Shown one piece after another: positions 24,970-34,893 of a DNA stretch of 64,000 bases (positions are counted from its first letter, which is position 1; every line of letters starts with the position of its first letter). The notes beneath the pieces were generated by a model, which was not told the DNA's origin, ran no database searches, and worked only from the letters and a program-made list of their open reading frames with translations. The stretch comes from Fibrobacterota bacterium (GTDB taxonomy: Bacteria > Fibrobacterota > Fibrobacteria > UBA5070), in the NCBI GenBank assembly GCA_016715065.1, contig JADKBN010000010.1, positions 62,001-126,000 on the forward strand. Reading direction: 5' to 3'. A program made the translations under genes and the position numbers.

Positions 24970-26229
24970 TGCCCTTTGGTCTACCCTGGCCCAGATCGCC
25001 CCCTACCTCCTGTTGGGATTGTTCATCTCCGGATTGCTGCATGTGCTGGTGCCGGCCGGGTGGATCGCCAAGACCCTCGCGGGAACAGGGCCGTCCGCTG
25101 TGGTCAAGGCCGCGCTGATTGGCATCCCGATGCCGCTTTGCTCGTGCGCGGTGGTACCTGTGGCCGAACACCTCCGGCGCGATGGGGCTGGCAAAGGGGC
25201 GACGGCAACATTTCTGGCGACCACTCCCAGCACCGGCGTGGATTCGGCCGCCGCCACTTGGGGGATGCTGGGGCCGCTCTTCAGTCTGATCCGCCTCGGG
25301 TATGCCTTCGTTTCCGGCGTTCTGTTGGGATGGCTGATCGACTGCCGACGCCGCCAGAGCTCCAGGAAGCCGGACCTTCTCAGAGCGGTCAACTCCCAGC
25401 CCGAACTCAATCAGTTACACCCGAGCCAGAAATTGTCGAGGAAGCCAGCTGTGGTCTCCCGAGTCATTCCCATCGCAAAGGCGCGGTGCACCTTGCGAAA
25501 GATGTGTTCGAGCACGGATTTGGCGACATCCTGTTTTCGCTGCGCAAGTGGCTGTTGATCGGGATCGGGATCGGTGGGTTTCTGTCGTGGTTGGTTCCGT
25601 TCGGGGGGCTGGGCTCGTGGGTGGCGAATCCCATCTTGGCCTATGCCGCCATGCTGTTGGCCTCAGGGCCACTCTACGTATGCGCCACGGGCTCCATCCC
25701 CATCGCGGCGAGCCTGGTGGCCAATGGCATGAGTCCTGGAGCGGCGTTGGTGTTCCTCACGGTGGGGCCGGCCACCAACACCACCACCCTGGGGTTCATT
25801 GGCTCCAAGTTGGGCAAGAAGAGTCTGGTCATTTACTTGGCGGTGGTGATCCTTTCCTCCGTTGGAGTGGGCGCGATCATCGATGCCGTGGGGGCTTCGT
25901 GGCACACCTCGGCGACCATTCCTTGTCACACCTCGTTGGCCTGGTGGGAACATGCCGCGGCGGGCATTCTCCTGGTGCTGATGTTTCGCGACCTTCGTTT
26001 CCCCAAATCCAAAACAACAGGAGCTACCGTGAAGATCTCGATCCCTTCCATTTCCTGCGGAAATTGCGTGCGCCACGTCACCCACGCACTGGAAACCGTG
26101 CCTGGAGCGCAGGTGCAATCGGTGGACGTGGCCACCAAAACGGCCACGGTGGGTGGAAGCGCATCGAAAGCGGATTTGCTGGCGGCGCTGGATCGCGATG
26201 GGTATCCGGGGACGATGCTGGAGGGCTGA
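24956..26229 (+). pseudogene. Cu/Zn efflux permease (SO_0444-type) with C-terminal HMA domain, frameshifted
   Basis: The N-terminal part (24956 to about 25350) reads MELIDALWSTLAQIAPYLLL, then GIPMPLCSCAVVPVAEHLRR and FLATTPSTGVDSAAATWG, the permease signature of PF03773. The C-terminal part lies one frame back: LFSLRKWLLIGIGIGGFLSW, then ATGSIPIAASLVANGM and FLTVGPATNTTTLG, followed by an HMA metal-binding domain with SISCGNC at about 26050. The frame changes between about 25345 and 25440; one missing base would restore 424 residues. An in-frame ATG at 25330 could start the second half separately. AGAAGGAG precedes the first ATG. It is a real mutation, a split gene, or a sequence error. Confidence 0.85.
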
Positions 26230-26233
26230 GGTC

Positions 26234-27787
26234 CTAGGCGATCAGCCAACGCCCGATGTTGCGCTTGGCCTTGTCGAATTCCACTCCCACCTTCACCACT
26301 GTGCGGCCATCGGCCGCGAAGGGGACGGCGTAGCCCTTCGAGTCGATCTGCGCCAAGGCGGCCTCGGCTGTGTCGTAGAGCTTGAACTCGAACACGAACA
26401 CATGCGTGGCGGTCTGGACCACGGCGTCGGCTCGACCCTTGGCCGACTTCACCTCGGTTTGCAGAAATTGTCCGAGTAGCGTGAACACCAGGTAGAAAAC
26501 GACCTGGTAGTGGCGTTCGGTGCGGTCGGAAAGGTCGTAGGGGATCCCCTCGAAAAAACACTGGAGCCGCGTTAGGAAGGCCTCCACATCCCCTTGCCGC
26601 AGCTCTCGCGAGAACATGCCGATATGGAAGCCCCCACGGTCTGGCTTGGTGCCCGTGTAGCTGGGGAGCAGAAAGCTCAGGAATCCGTGTTTGACCTCCG
26701 CATTGGGGTAACCCAATCGGTATGTGCGGATCTCCGGTGAATATCCCTGAATGGTCAGGTATCCGCTTTGATAAATCACCGGCAAGGGTTGATCGGGATC
26801 GGCCTTGTAGTTGGCGAACTCGGAGGCCGCCAGTTCGATTCCGTCGATTTCACGCAAGTCGTAGTCGGACTTCTTGAGCAGTTCCAGCAGGAAGGTGGGC
26901 GTTCCGGTCTGGAACCAGTAATCCCGAAACTCGAGGGCGGAAAACAGATTCAGGGTGCTGAAGGGATTGTAGACCCCAGGGGCATCAGGGTGGAATTGGT
27001 ACCCGTTGTACATGCGACGGACTTCGATCAGGCAGTCTTCTGGAGTCAATTTTTGACTTTCAGCGAGCGACGCCAGTTCCGGTCCGAAGTTCGCCAGCAG
27101 CTCTGGTTCCGTGATGCCGCAGACGGTGGCGTAAGCCGGATGGAGCGAGAGATCGGTGAGCTGGTTGAGGTCGGAAAAGACGCTGACCTGTCCGAACTTG
27201 GTGACTCCAGTCAGCAGCGCGAACTTGAGCCAGGCATCGGCGCTTTTCAGGACCCCGTAGAAGGCCTTGAGGATGTCTTTGTACTCGGCCAGTAGATCAG
27301 GCTTGTTGAGCACACTCAACAGGGGTTTATCGTATTCGTCCACCAGGATCACGACGCCGCGTCCGGTTTGTAGCTTCGCCCGTTCGATGACTCCGAGAAA
27401 CCGCTCCGCAAGCGTTCGATCCGGTTGGCCACCGGGATAGGTCGCTTCCCATCGTTCCACGTGGCGGTTCAAGATTCCCTTGAGCGCCTCAACAGAGTTG
27501 TAATGCTCGGCATTGAGGTCCAGTCGGAGCACCGGGTGGGGATTCCAGTCCTTTTCCAGTTGCTCGATCGCCAGCCCAGAGAAGAGTTCCTTCCGGCCCT
27601 CGAAATAGGCTCCAAGGGTGGATACCAGCAGGCTTTTTCCAAAGCGTCGGGGTCTGGAGAGGAAATAGACCCTTCCTTCGGTCGCCAGCTTGTGGACATA
27701 GGCGGTCTTGTCCACGTACAGATAGCCGTCCTCGCGAAGGGAAGGGAAATCCTGGATCCCGATGGGAAGTTTCCTCAAGATGGCCAT
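26234..27787 (-). CDS. AAA-ATPase-like / PD-(D/E)XK nuclease domain protein (DUF1703 type)
   Basis: 517 residues beginning MAILRKLPIGIQDFPSLRED, then YLYVDKTAYVHKLATEG, the usual start of this widespread family. The P-loop is the typical SRPRRFGKSLLVSTL near residue 45, Walker B is VVILVDEYDKPLLS near 145, and LTGVTKFGQVSVFSDLNQLT follows near 195. The C-terminus carries a PD-(D/E)XK-type core: RADAVVQTATHVFVFEFKLY (Asp, then Glu-Phe-Lys) and YAVPFAADGRTVVKVGVEFD. The ATG at 27787 matches the family start; an upstream in-frame start would add 11 unrelated residues. The function is unsettled in the literature; a mobile or defence role is possible. It converges on the permease gene with a 4-base gap. 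Confidence 0.88.
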   Translation of the reverse strand: MAILRKLPIGIQDFPSLREDGYLYVDKTAYVHKLATEGRVYFLSRPRRFGKSLLVSTLGAYFEGRKELFSGLAIEQLEKDWNPHPVLRLDLNAEHYNSVEALKGILNRHVERWEATYPGGQPDRTLAERFLGVIERAKLQTGRGVVILVDEYDKPLLSVLNKPDLLAEYKDILKAFYGVLKSADAWLKFALLTGVTKFGQVSVFSDLNQLTDLSLHPAYATVCGITEPELLANFGPELASLAESQKLTPEDCLIEVRRMYNGYQFHPDAPGVYNPFSTLNLFSALEFRDYWFQTGTPTFLLELLKKSDYDLREIDGIELAASEFANYKADPDQPLPVIYQSGYLTIQGYSPEIRTYRLGYPNAEVKHGFLSFLLPSYTGTKPDRGGFHIGMFSRELRQGDVEAFLTRLQCFFEGIPYDLSDRTERHYQVVFYLVFTLLGQFLQTEVKSAKGRADAVVQTATHVFVFEFKLYDTAEAALAQIDSKGYAVPFAADGRTVVKVGVEFDKAKRNIGRWLIA

Positions 27788-27865
27788 GGATGCAAAACTA
27801 CTTCCACAGGCGGGTGGCATTCCATAGGCGTTTTCCTACTGTTGGAATCCGTGTTTGGAGACCAA

Positions 27866-29350
27866 ATGATGCCTGCAACTTCCCGATCGGTCCGGTTGGC
27901 CGTCCCTGCCCTCGCCTTCGCTTGGGCAATCTGGGTTTCCGGGTGCGCCCTGCCGTTTTTAGGGGGAGCGACGAAGTTGGATCCGAAAGCGGTTGTAGCC
28001 GCCTCGAGTCCAGATTCGCTGCGAGCGATCGCGAGCAAAGTGTTGGATAGCGCGCGTGGCGTGCCTGGCAAACCAGGCAAGGTGGAAACGGTCGCCAAGA
28101 ATCAGGACACCTCGGCCGTCGCGGTCGCCAAGCAGATGGATTCTCTTCCCAAGAAACCAACCGCTCGCAAGGATTCGCTGGTTCCGGCGGCCAAATCGAT
28201 CCCACCGGTCGAAATGGCGGATTCGACGAAAATCACCAAAGCTGTCAAACTTGCCGACTCCCTGAAGTCCGTCGCGCCCACCAATGGGACGGATTCCGTC
28301 AAGATTGGATCGGCTAAACCGGAACAACTCGATCCGTCCGAGCGCAGTCGCGACCCCAATGCCTGGAGCGACCTCCTGATGGCGGGTGATACGGTCGCGG
28401 GGCGCGAGCTTTCCGCCGTGTCGCGGATCCTGCATCGCTGGTACAAGAAGCCCATCGCCCCGATGCTTTCGGCCTGGCCGGACCTGTGGGGCCATGTCGC
28501 GGAGCTTTCCCTCACCCGGTCCGTGGACACGATGGCCTTTTCGCCCAAGGACTCCAATTCCTTGGTGCTGGACTTGCGCAGGTTCACGGGCTTGAGAAAG
28601 CTCAGGGCTTCCCAGGTAGGTCTTGACAAAAAACGTCTCATTTCCATCCTCGTCGGACCTGCCCTCGAGGAGATCGACCTTTCCGGCAATCGGCTGGAGC
28701 TTCTGGAGGTCGTCGCCGAAGGGCTTTCCGAACTTCGCCACCTTGACGTTTCCAACAACAAATTGACCTCGCTTCGGTTGGTGGGAGTTTCGCCAAAGGT
28801 CCTGGCCACGGGGAACCGATTGTGCAGCCGATTGCTGGGCCTGCCCGGCGGCGAGCGAGCCGACAAGGTCCTGTGCAAGGATTTTCCTGCCGTCGCGGAT
28901 TCCCTAGGTCGGAGCCTATTGGAACGCTGGAGAAAATCCGGACTGCCTGGAGAAATCGCCTCGGCCAAGGTCGCGCTTGCAACCGACATTCTTCCGGGGT
29001 CCCTGCCGCAGACGAAGTGGAGCTTTCCGATCCGTGCGTCCGGTTGCGCACAGGGTGAGAGGGAAGCGAAGTTCTGGGCCTTCGGTGTGGTGGGCTACGA
29101 CGGATCCGACGCATTGCTGGTGGGTTCCTTTCCCGCCTTGGCTAAGGACAAAATCCGCCCTGGCATGTCTCGCGCGCAGGTGATGGCCGTGCTTGGCAAA
29201 CCGGCCCGCTCCCAGGGTTCCGTGGATGCCTGGGCCTCGGAAAAAACCGCCGACGATCGCCTCTGGCTGGGCGTGCGGTTCTTCTACGACATGGGAGGCC
29301 GCCTGGAAGGCGTCTGGATCCGGAGGCTCGCTCCTTCCTGCAAATCCTGA
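27866..29350 (+). CDS. leucine-rich-repeat lipoprotein
   Basis: 494 residues. The signal peptide ends in the lipobox VSGC with Cys27, so the protein is probably lipid-anchored. Residues 30-140 are Lys/Ser/Thr-rich and low in complexity (many K, D, S, P). LRR-like units follow around 240-310 (LRRFTGLRKLRASQVGL, ALEEIDLSGNRLELL, LRHLDVSNNKLTSLRL). The last 75 residues include IRPGMSRAQVMAVLGKPA and end with a compact beta segment, similar to SmpA/OmlA-type BamE folds. GGAG lies five bases before the double ATG. It is divergent from the AAA/nuclease gene. A cell-envelope role is inferred; the partner is unknown. Confidence 0.75.
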   Translation: MMPATSRSVRLAVPALAFAWAIWVSGCALPFLGGATKLDPKAVVAASSPDSLRAIASKVLDSARGVPGKPGKVETVAKNQDTSAVAVAKQMDSLPKKPTARKDSLVPAAKSIPPVEMADSTKITKAVKLADSLKSVAPTNGTDSVKIGSAKPEQLDPSERSRDPNAWSDLLMAGDTVAGRELSAVSRILHRWYKKPIAPMLSAWPDLWGHVAELSLTRSVDTMAFSPKDSNSLVLDLRRFTGLRKLRASQVGLDKKRLISILVGPALEEIDLSGNRLELLEVVAEGLSELRHLDVSNNKLTSLRLVGVSPKVLATGNRLCSRLLGLPGGERADKVLCKDFPAVADSLGRSLLERWRKSGLPGEIASAKVALATDILPGSLPQTKWSFPIRASGCAQGEREAKFWAFGVVGYDGSDALLVGSFPALAKDKIRPGMSRAQVMAVLGKPARSQGSVDAWASEKTADDRLWLGVRFFYDMGGRLEGVWIRRLAPSCKS

Positions 29351-29360
29351 GATCGAACCT

Positions 29361-29509
29361 CGCCCTTCGAGACGCGAGGCCTGGCCTCGCTCCTCAGGAC
29401 GAACGGCGGATTATCTTCCCGACATCGCTTTTCTGATCGCGAGTTCAGGGAAGAGGATGGCGGACTTCCGTTCGTCCTGAGGAGCGACGAAGTCGCGTCT
29501 CGAAGGGCG
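29361..29509. repeat. long imperfect inverted repeat
   Basis: The left arm starts CGCCCTTCGAGACGCG (29361) and ends CTCCTCAGGACGAACGG (29406). The right arm starts CCGTTCGTCCTGAGGAG (29468) and ends CGCGTCTCGAAGGGCG (29509). The arms pair over most of about 42 bases, with a 60-base middle. It lies between two convergent genes and could end both transcripts; similar CCTTCGAGACGCG-type repeats are dispersed in many genomes. Confidence 0.75.
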
Positions 29510-29541
29510 AAGGGAAGTCCTTCGAATCTATCGACTTGGCC

Positions 29542-30129
29542 TCACCAAACCCCGGGAATCAGTCGGCGGGTGCGCTTCACGTAGGCTCGCCATTGGTCGC
29601 CGTAGCGTTCTTCCAGGAGTCGTTCCTCGCCGGGGATGCGTGCCAACGTGGCGACCAGGTCCACGAACCAGGCGATGGCTGCCACCGGATTCGGCAGGAT
29701 CAGCCACAGGCATCCCAGCTCGAACAGGTGGAGGGCATACAGGGGGTGGCGGAGGAACCGGTACGGTCCATCCGTGGCGAGGGTGGAATCGGATCGGGGA
29801 GTGGTGAAGGGGTTCCAGCCTGCCTTGAGGTGACGATGCAGGATCCAGGTCCGAACGTGGTGCAAGGCCGCAAAACCAACGATCCCGATCCAGAAGCCGA
29901 TCGCATGGGGGGTGCGGAGGGCCAAGAAGAATCCTGTCCCGAATCCCGCGACGAAGTATGAGATCACGAACAAGGCGAGGCTGGTGCTTCCGGTTCGTTT
30001 TCCGTTTTCGCCGCTGGCCCTGCCGCGCACCAGCAAGGTCTCGGCGAGGTTGCGCAGGGAATAAACCGCGACGAAGATCCAAAACCAATGCGTGAACTGG
30101 AAGGTCGTGCCAAAAAATGTCAGATCCAT
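29542..30129 (-). CDS. isoprenylcysteine carboxyl methyltransferase-like membrane protein
   Basis: 195 residues with four to five hydrophobic segments. The C-terminal half has the PEMT/ICMT signature: DGPYRFLRHPLYALHLFELG near residue 120, and ERLLEERYGDQWRAYVKRTR with the end RRLIPGVW. Proteins of this fold methylate lipid-linked or small hydrophobic substrates with SAM. The ATG overlaps the stop of the upstream radical SAM gene by ten bases, so the two are translated together and may act on one product. The reading frame stays open upstream inside the radical SAM gene, but the ATG at 30129 matches the family start. Confidence 0.8.
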   Translation of the reverse strand: MDLTFFGTTFQFTHWFWIFVAVYSLRNLAETLLVRGRASGENGKRTGSTSLALFVISYFVAGFGTGFFLALRTPHAIGFWIGIVGFAALHHVRTWILHRHLKAGWNPFTTPRSDSTLATDGPYRFLRHPLYALHLFELGCLWLILPNPVAAIAWFVDLVATLARIPGEERLLEERYGDQWRAYVKRTRRLIPGVW

Positions 30130-31148
30130 GCGGGTTTGCCTTGGAGCGCTCCGCGCACGCCGCAGGCGACCTCGCGAATCAGGGTGGAGGGGTGTTCCAG
30201 GATGGAAGCGAAGCCCAGGCTGCAGGCGCTGTGGCATTGGTTCCCGCATCTGGGTGGCGGACCGTGGGTTTCCAAGGCCTTGGCGTACAGTCGATTGAGG
30301 TCGGGTTCTTCGAAAAGGTTGCCACCATCCTTCCCGATTTCCAAGCAAGGCCACATCACCGATCCATCGGGCGAAATGGCCACAAGGGTGGATGGGTGGC
30401 AGGGGAAGTCGGAAAGGTCGCGCATCCACTCCAGCGCCTTGGCGGTCGCGAAAACCTTGCGACCCTGGCGCTTTTGGCGGATCAGGAATTCGTAGAGTTC
30501 CACGTACCCGTCGGATTCGCGCAATCCCTCGGGAGCGACCGTGCCCCGAAGCTCCGGATAGCAGGCGAAGGTCGCGCCCAGTTCCCAGGCGAAGCGGGCC
30601 ACTTCGGGAAGTCCACGGCAATTTTCCCTGGTAGCCACCGCGGAAACGACAAGTTCCGTTTTAGGCAGTCGCGATGCGGCGCGGATGGCCGACAAGATCC
30701 GCTCGAGTGTTCCGGGTCCCTTGCCGTACCATCGTTGCGCGAGATCCGCATCCAGGGTATCCAGGCTCACCACCAGTTTGGTCAGGACTCGTCCTGCCAG
30801 CTCGAGGTGTTGTTCCAGGTGCCAGCCGTTGGTGGTGAGGATGGTTTCCCCGAACGCCAAGGAAGGAAGGGATTCCAGGACTCGGTCCACCTCTGGGTGC
30901 AGGAGAGGTTCGCCCCCGGTGAATTCCATGTTGTGACAGTTTTTGCGAACAATCCTGAGGAGATCCACCACGCGCGCGGCGCTCAGGTATTTGGCTTTGT
31001 GCGCGGGGTACGGCGTGCCCTGGCCGTCCGAACAGTACGGGCAGGAAAAGTCGCAGGTCCAGGTGAGGTAGTAGATGGCCAAAAGCGGATCCCAGCGCGC
31101 GGCGTCCGGGAACAGGTGGTGTCGGAGGTAGGCGAGTTCGGACCGCAT
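30120..31148 (-). CDS. radical SAM protein with SPASM-like C-terminus (second of pair)
   Basis: 342 residues. The radical SAM core has CDFSCPYCSDGQG (CxxxCxxC, near residue 32) and NMEFTGGEPLLHPEVDRVL near 75. The C-terminus carries extra cysteines (VMWPCLEIGKDGG and RCGNQCHSACSLGF), as in SPASM/Twitch enzymes that hold auxiliary iron-sulfur clusters. The ATG at 31148 shares its first base with the last base of the upstream stop (TGATG), so translation is coupled. SPASM enzymes often modify peptides or proteins; a substrate peptide gene was not found nearby. A longer form starting at 31262 would lie inside the upstream gene and is unlikely. Confidence 0.87.
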   Translation of the reverse strand: MRSELAYLRHHLFPDAARWDPLLAIYYLTWTCDFSCPYCSDGQGTPYPAHKAKYLSAARVVDLLRIVRKNCHNMEFTGGEPLLHPEVDRVLESLPSLAFGETILTTNGWHLEQHLELAGRVLTKLVVSLDTLDADLAQRWYGKGPGTLERILSAIRAASRLPKTELVVSAVATRENCRGLPEVARFAWELGATFACYPELRGTVAPEGLRESDGYVELYEFLIRQKRQGRKVFATAKALEWMRDLSDFPCHPSTLVAISPDGSVMWPCLEIGKDGGNLFEEPDLNRLYAKALETHGPPPRCGNQCHSACSLGFASILEHPSTLIREVACGVRGALQGKPAWI

Positions 31149-32167
31149 CAGGATCGCGCCAAGGGGACGTCCTTCAGCATGTTGTCCATGTCCCAGAAAT
31201 TGCGCCAACGTTCCTTTCCGTACATCATGGTTTCCACCGGGCCTCGGCAACTGGTCCAGCAAGCGCCGCAGGTGGAGGCCTTCTGCTGTTCGGACAGTTT
31301 TTGGAACAGGGTGTCCACGTCGTCTTCAAGGATGTTGCCCACCGGTTCGTCCAGGCGATCGATGCAGGTGGAGACCGCTCCGGTGCAATCGATGTTGAAC
31401 AGGTTCTTGCCGGCGCGGCACGGCTTGATTTCGCCGTCTTCGCCCGCCTGGGCGTAGGACTCCAGGTACCCTTCCAAGGCCACGAACGATTTCGGGTGAC
31501 GCTTCTTGATGGCCACCAGGCGAGCGCCGACATCGGCCGGGGCGGCCCGCTTTTCCTTGCGACCTCGGGACGTGCTGTGGAACGTCACCAGATAGGTGAC
31601 CCCGATCGATTCCGCCAATTCGCACAGCGGCTCGATGTCCTCCAGGTTGTCGTCCATCACGACGGTGATCATGTGAACGCGCTGGTGGGGGTGCACGCGT
31701 TCCTGGATCAGCATCTTCAGGGCTTCGATCGCCCGGGCGTGGGCGCCGGGCATGTCGCGGTGGGTGTCGTGGCGATCGGGCGACAGATAATCGACGGAAA
31801 TCGACACCTCGTACAAGCCCGCCTCCCACAGTTCCCTGGCTTTCTGGCGGGTCATGAACCAGCCGTTGCAGATCATCACCGCGAAGTGGTCCTTGCACAG
31901 GCTGCGGGCGATGGGCACGAGCTCGGGGTGCAGCAGAGGTTCGCCGCCACCGATCGAAATCAACAGTGGGGGTCGTCCCTTGAGCTTGGCCATGATGGTG
32001 TCCACTTGGGCCAGGCTCAGTTTGGGTTTGGCCTGCCACTCGGGATGCCAGAAGTCGCAGATCTTGCAATGGAAGTTGCAGTTGTACAAAAGCTGCAGGT
32101 TCATGTGAGCCATGCCCTGGCGGGCGAAGTTCCAGGAGTACCGTAGGTGCTTGGGGGAGATCTTCAT
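31148..32167 (-). CDS. radical SAM protein with cysteine-rich C-terminus (first of pair)
   Basis: 339 residues starting MKISPKHLRYSWNFARQG. The cluster motif CNFHCKICDFWHPEW is near residue 30, and LISIGGGEPLLHPELVPIAR near 70. The C-terminal cysteines are IKPCRAGKNLFNIDCTGAVS, STCIDRL and STCGACWTSCRG, enough for auxiliary clusters. The first of three coupled genes (this, a second radical SAM enzyme, an ICMT-like protein). The ribosome site is weak. It follows livF in the same direction after a 38-base gap, so it may be on the liv transcript. The substrate is unknown. Confidence 0.87.
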   Translation of the reverse strand: MKISPKHLRYSWNFARQGMAHMNLQLLYNCNFHCKICDFWHPEWQAKPKLSLAQVDTIMAKLKGRPPLLISIGGGEPLLHPELVPIARSLCKDHFAVMICNGWFMTRQKARELWEAGLYEVSISVDYLSPDRHDTHRDMPGAHARAIEALKMLIQERVHPHQRVHMITVVMDDNLEDIEPLCELAESIGVTYLVTFHSTSRGRKEKRAAPADVGARLVAIKKRHPKSFVALEGYLESYAQAGEDGEIKPCRAGKNLFNIDCTGAVSTCIDRLDEPVGNILEDDVDTLFQKLSEQQKASTCGACWTSCRGPVETMMYGKERWRNFWDMDNMLKDVPLARS

Positions 32168-32205
32168 GGCGGATTCCGGGGGTGGTGCGTTGTTCGGGGG
32201 AGGGC

Positions 32206-32911
32206 TCAGTCGCCGCCCAGGTAGGCGCGACGGATTTCGTCGGAAGCGAGCAGTTCTTGTCCAGTCCCTTCGCGCACCAGGGTGCCGGTGGACAGCACGT
32301 AGGCGCGGTGGGCGATCTTCAGGGCCTGGTTGGCGTTTTGTTCCACAAGCAGCACCGGGGTTCCGCAAGCGTTGATTTCCACCAGGATGGAAAAAATACG
32401 CTCCACCACCAGCGGCGCCAGGCCCAGGGAGGGTTCGTCCAGCATCAGGAGCTTTGGTTCGCTCATCAAGGCCCGCGCGATGGCGAGCAACTGCTGTTCG
32501 CCGCCGGAGAGCGTTCCGCCCAGTTGGCCGCGCCGTTGGCCCAGGATGGGAAACCGATCGTAGGCCTCGCGGATTTTCCGGGGTGTGGCCTTCGGGTCGC
32601 GGATCCAAGTTCCCGCCACGAGGTTTTCTTCCACCGAAAGCCGCGGGAAAATCCGGCGGCCTTCCGGGCAGAGCACCAGACCTTGGCGCAGGCGATCGGC
32701 GATGGAGTGCCGCGAGATGTCCTTGCCCATCCAGCGGACGGTTCCCGTCCGAGGTGCGACCGTTCCGGCCAGGATTCCCAAGGTCGTGGTCTTGCCCGCG
32801 CCATTGCCGCCCAACAACGCGACGATTTCGCCGGAATCGACGCGCAGCGAGGTTCCGTGCAGGACATCGTTGGGCCCGTATCCGGCTCGGATGGATTCCA
32901 TCGAGAGAATT

Positions 32912-32922
<11 letters not shown>
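32206..32922 (-). CDS. livF: branched-chain amino acid-type ABC transporter ATPase LivF
   Basis: 238 residues. Walker A GGNGAGKTTT near residue 39, the LivF-specific CPEGRRIFPRLSVEENL near 85, signature LSGGEQQLLAIARAL near 138 and Walker B LLMLDEPSLGLAPL. It powers the liv permease in the inner membrane. The start is a TTG lying inside livG (11-base overlap), preceded by GGAGG at six bases; the first in-frame ATG is seven codons later. Last of four liv genes in the order H, M, G, F. Confidence 0.93.
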
Positions 32923-33687
<765 letters not shown>

Positions 33688-33691
<4 letters not shown>

Positions 33692-34893
33692 GACCCTCCC
33701 TCCATCTCCAGGCGATGGCGCGGCGAGCCCAGCAGCCCCTGGGGGCGAAGGAGCATCATAGCCACCAGGATGGATCCGAAGAAAAACAATCGGTAATCGG
33801 CGATGGCGGGGATCTGGTCGCGCAACAAGGTGGGGACCAGATACAGCACCGCCGCCCCCAGAAGGGAGCCGGGCAGGCTTCCGATCCCACCCAGGATCAC
33901 CATGGCCAATACCAGCACGGATTGCTCGAACGAAGCCGTGCTCGGATCCACGAAGCCCCAGCACCCGGCGAAGATGGCGCCCCCCAGTCCGCCCACGCCG
34001 GCGGAAACCGCGAACGCGAGCAATTTTTGTCTGACCACGGGAATGCCCATCATGGCCGCGGCGGTTTCGTCTTCCCGGATGGCGATCCAGGCGCGGCCGG
34101 TGCGGGAGTGGTAGAGCCGGTGGACCGCCAGGCACACCAACGCCAAGGTGGCGATGGCCGCGATCCAGGCCACTTGCTTGGCCGCCAGCGGCCCGATGGC
34201 GGGAAACTGCGACGTCGAGGCGATCGGGAATCCCTTGTCGCCACGCGTGATGGCTAGGTTGCGCAAGATTTCGCGCAGCGCTTCGGCGAACCCCAATGTC
34301 ACGATGGCGAGGTAGTCTCCGCGAAGCCGAAGGCAGGGGAGCCCCACCAACAGGCCTGCCAGCGAGGCGGTGACGAATGCTGCGGGAAGCGAGAGCCAGA
34401 CGGGGAATCCGGGAAAGGCTTGCGACAACAAGGCCAAGGTGTAGGCCCCGATGGCGTAGAACGCCGAATACCCCAGAACCAACAAGCCGGTGAATCCGAT
34501 CGTGACGTTCAGACCGAGTGCCAACAACATGTAGATCGCCACGAAGGTGCCCATCGAGAGGCCTTTGGGCGACAGGAACAGTCCACTGACAGATAATGTC
34601 GCCACCAGGACCAGGACCATCCATGGTGTTTCCAGCACCTCGTGGCTCGCCCTGGCCACGAGGGGGGTGCGCGGGGTGCGATCCCAGAGCCGGGCGAGGA
34701 AGGCGACCAGCGCTCCGGTGGCGAAGCCGGGCACCACCACCTTCAGGAACTTCCATCCGTGGGAAGGTTCCCACGAAAGCAGCGGTGTTCCCGTGGTCAG
34801 ATCGGTGTCGAAATGAAACCACAAGAACGGAGCGGTGAGAATCGCCAGCAGCGCCAGCGGCACGAGCCTTCGGAGGGTGGCTGCGGTGCTCAT
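33688..34893 (-). CDS. livM: branched-chain amino acid-type ABC permease LivM
   Basis: 401 residues, about ten membrane helices. Core motifs: MLLALGLNVTIGFTGLLVLG near residue 120, the EAA-like LRLRGDYLAIVTLGFAEALR near 190, GRAWIAIREDETAAAMMGI near 270 and GGLGGAIFAGCWGFVDPSTA near 305. The N-terminal 90 residues carry two extra hydrophobic segments before the core, longer than a minimal LivM. Its ATG overlaps the livH stop as ATGA. Confidence 0.93.
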
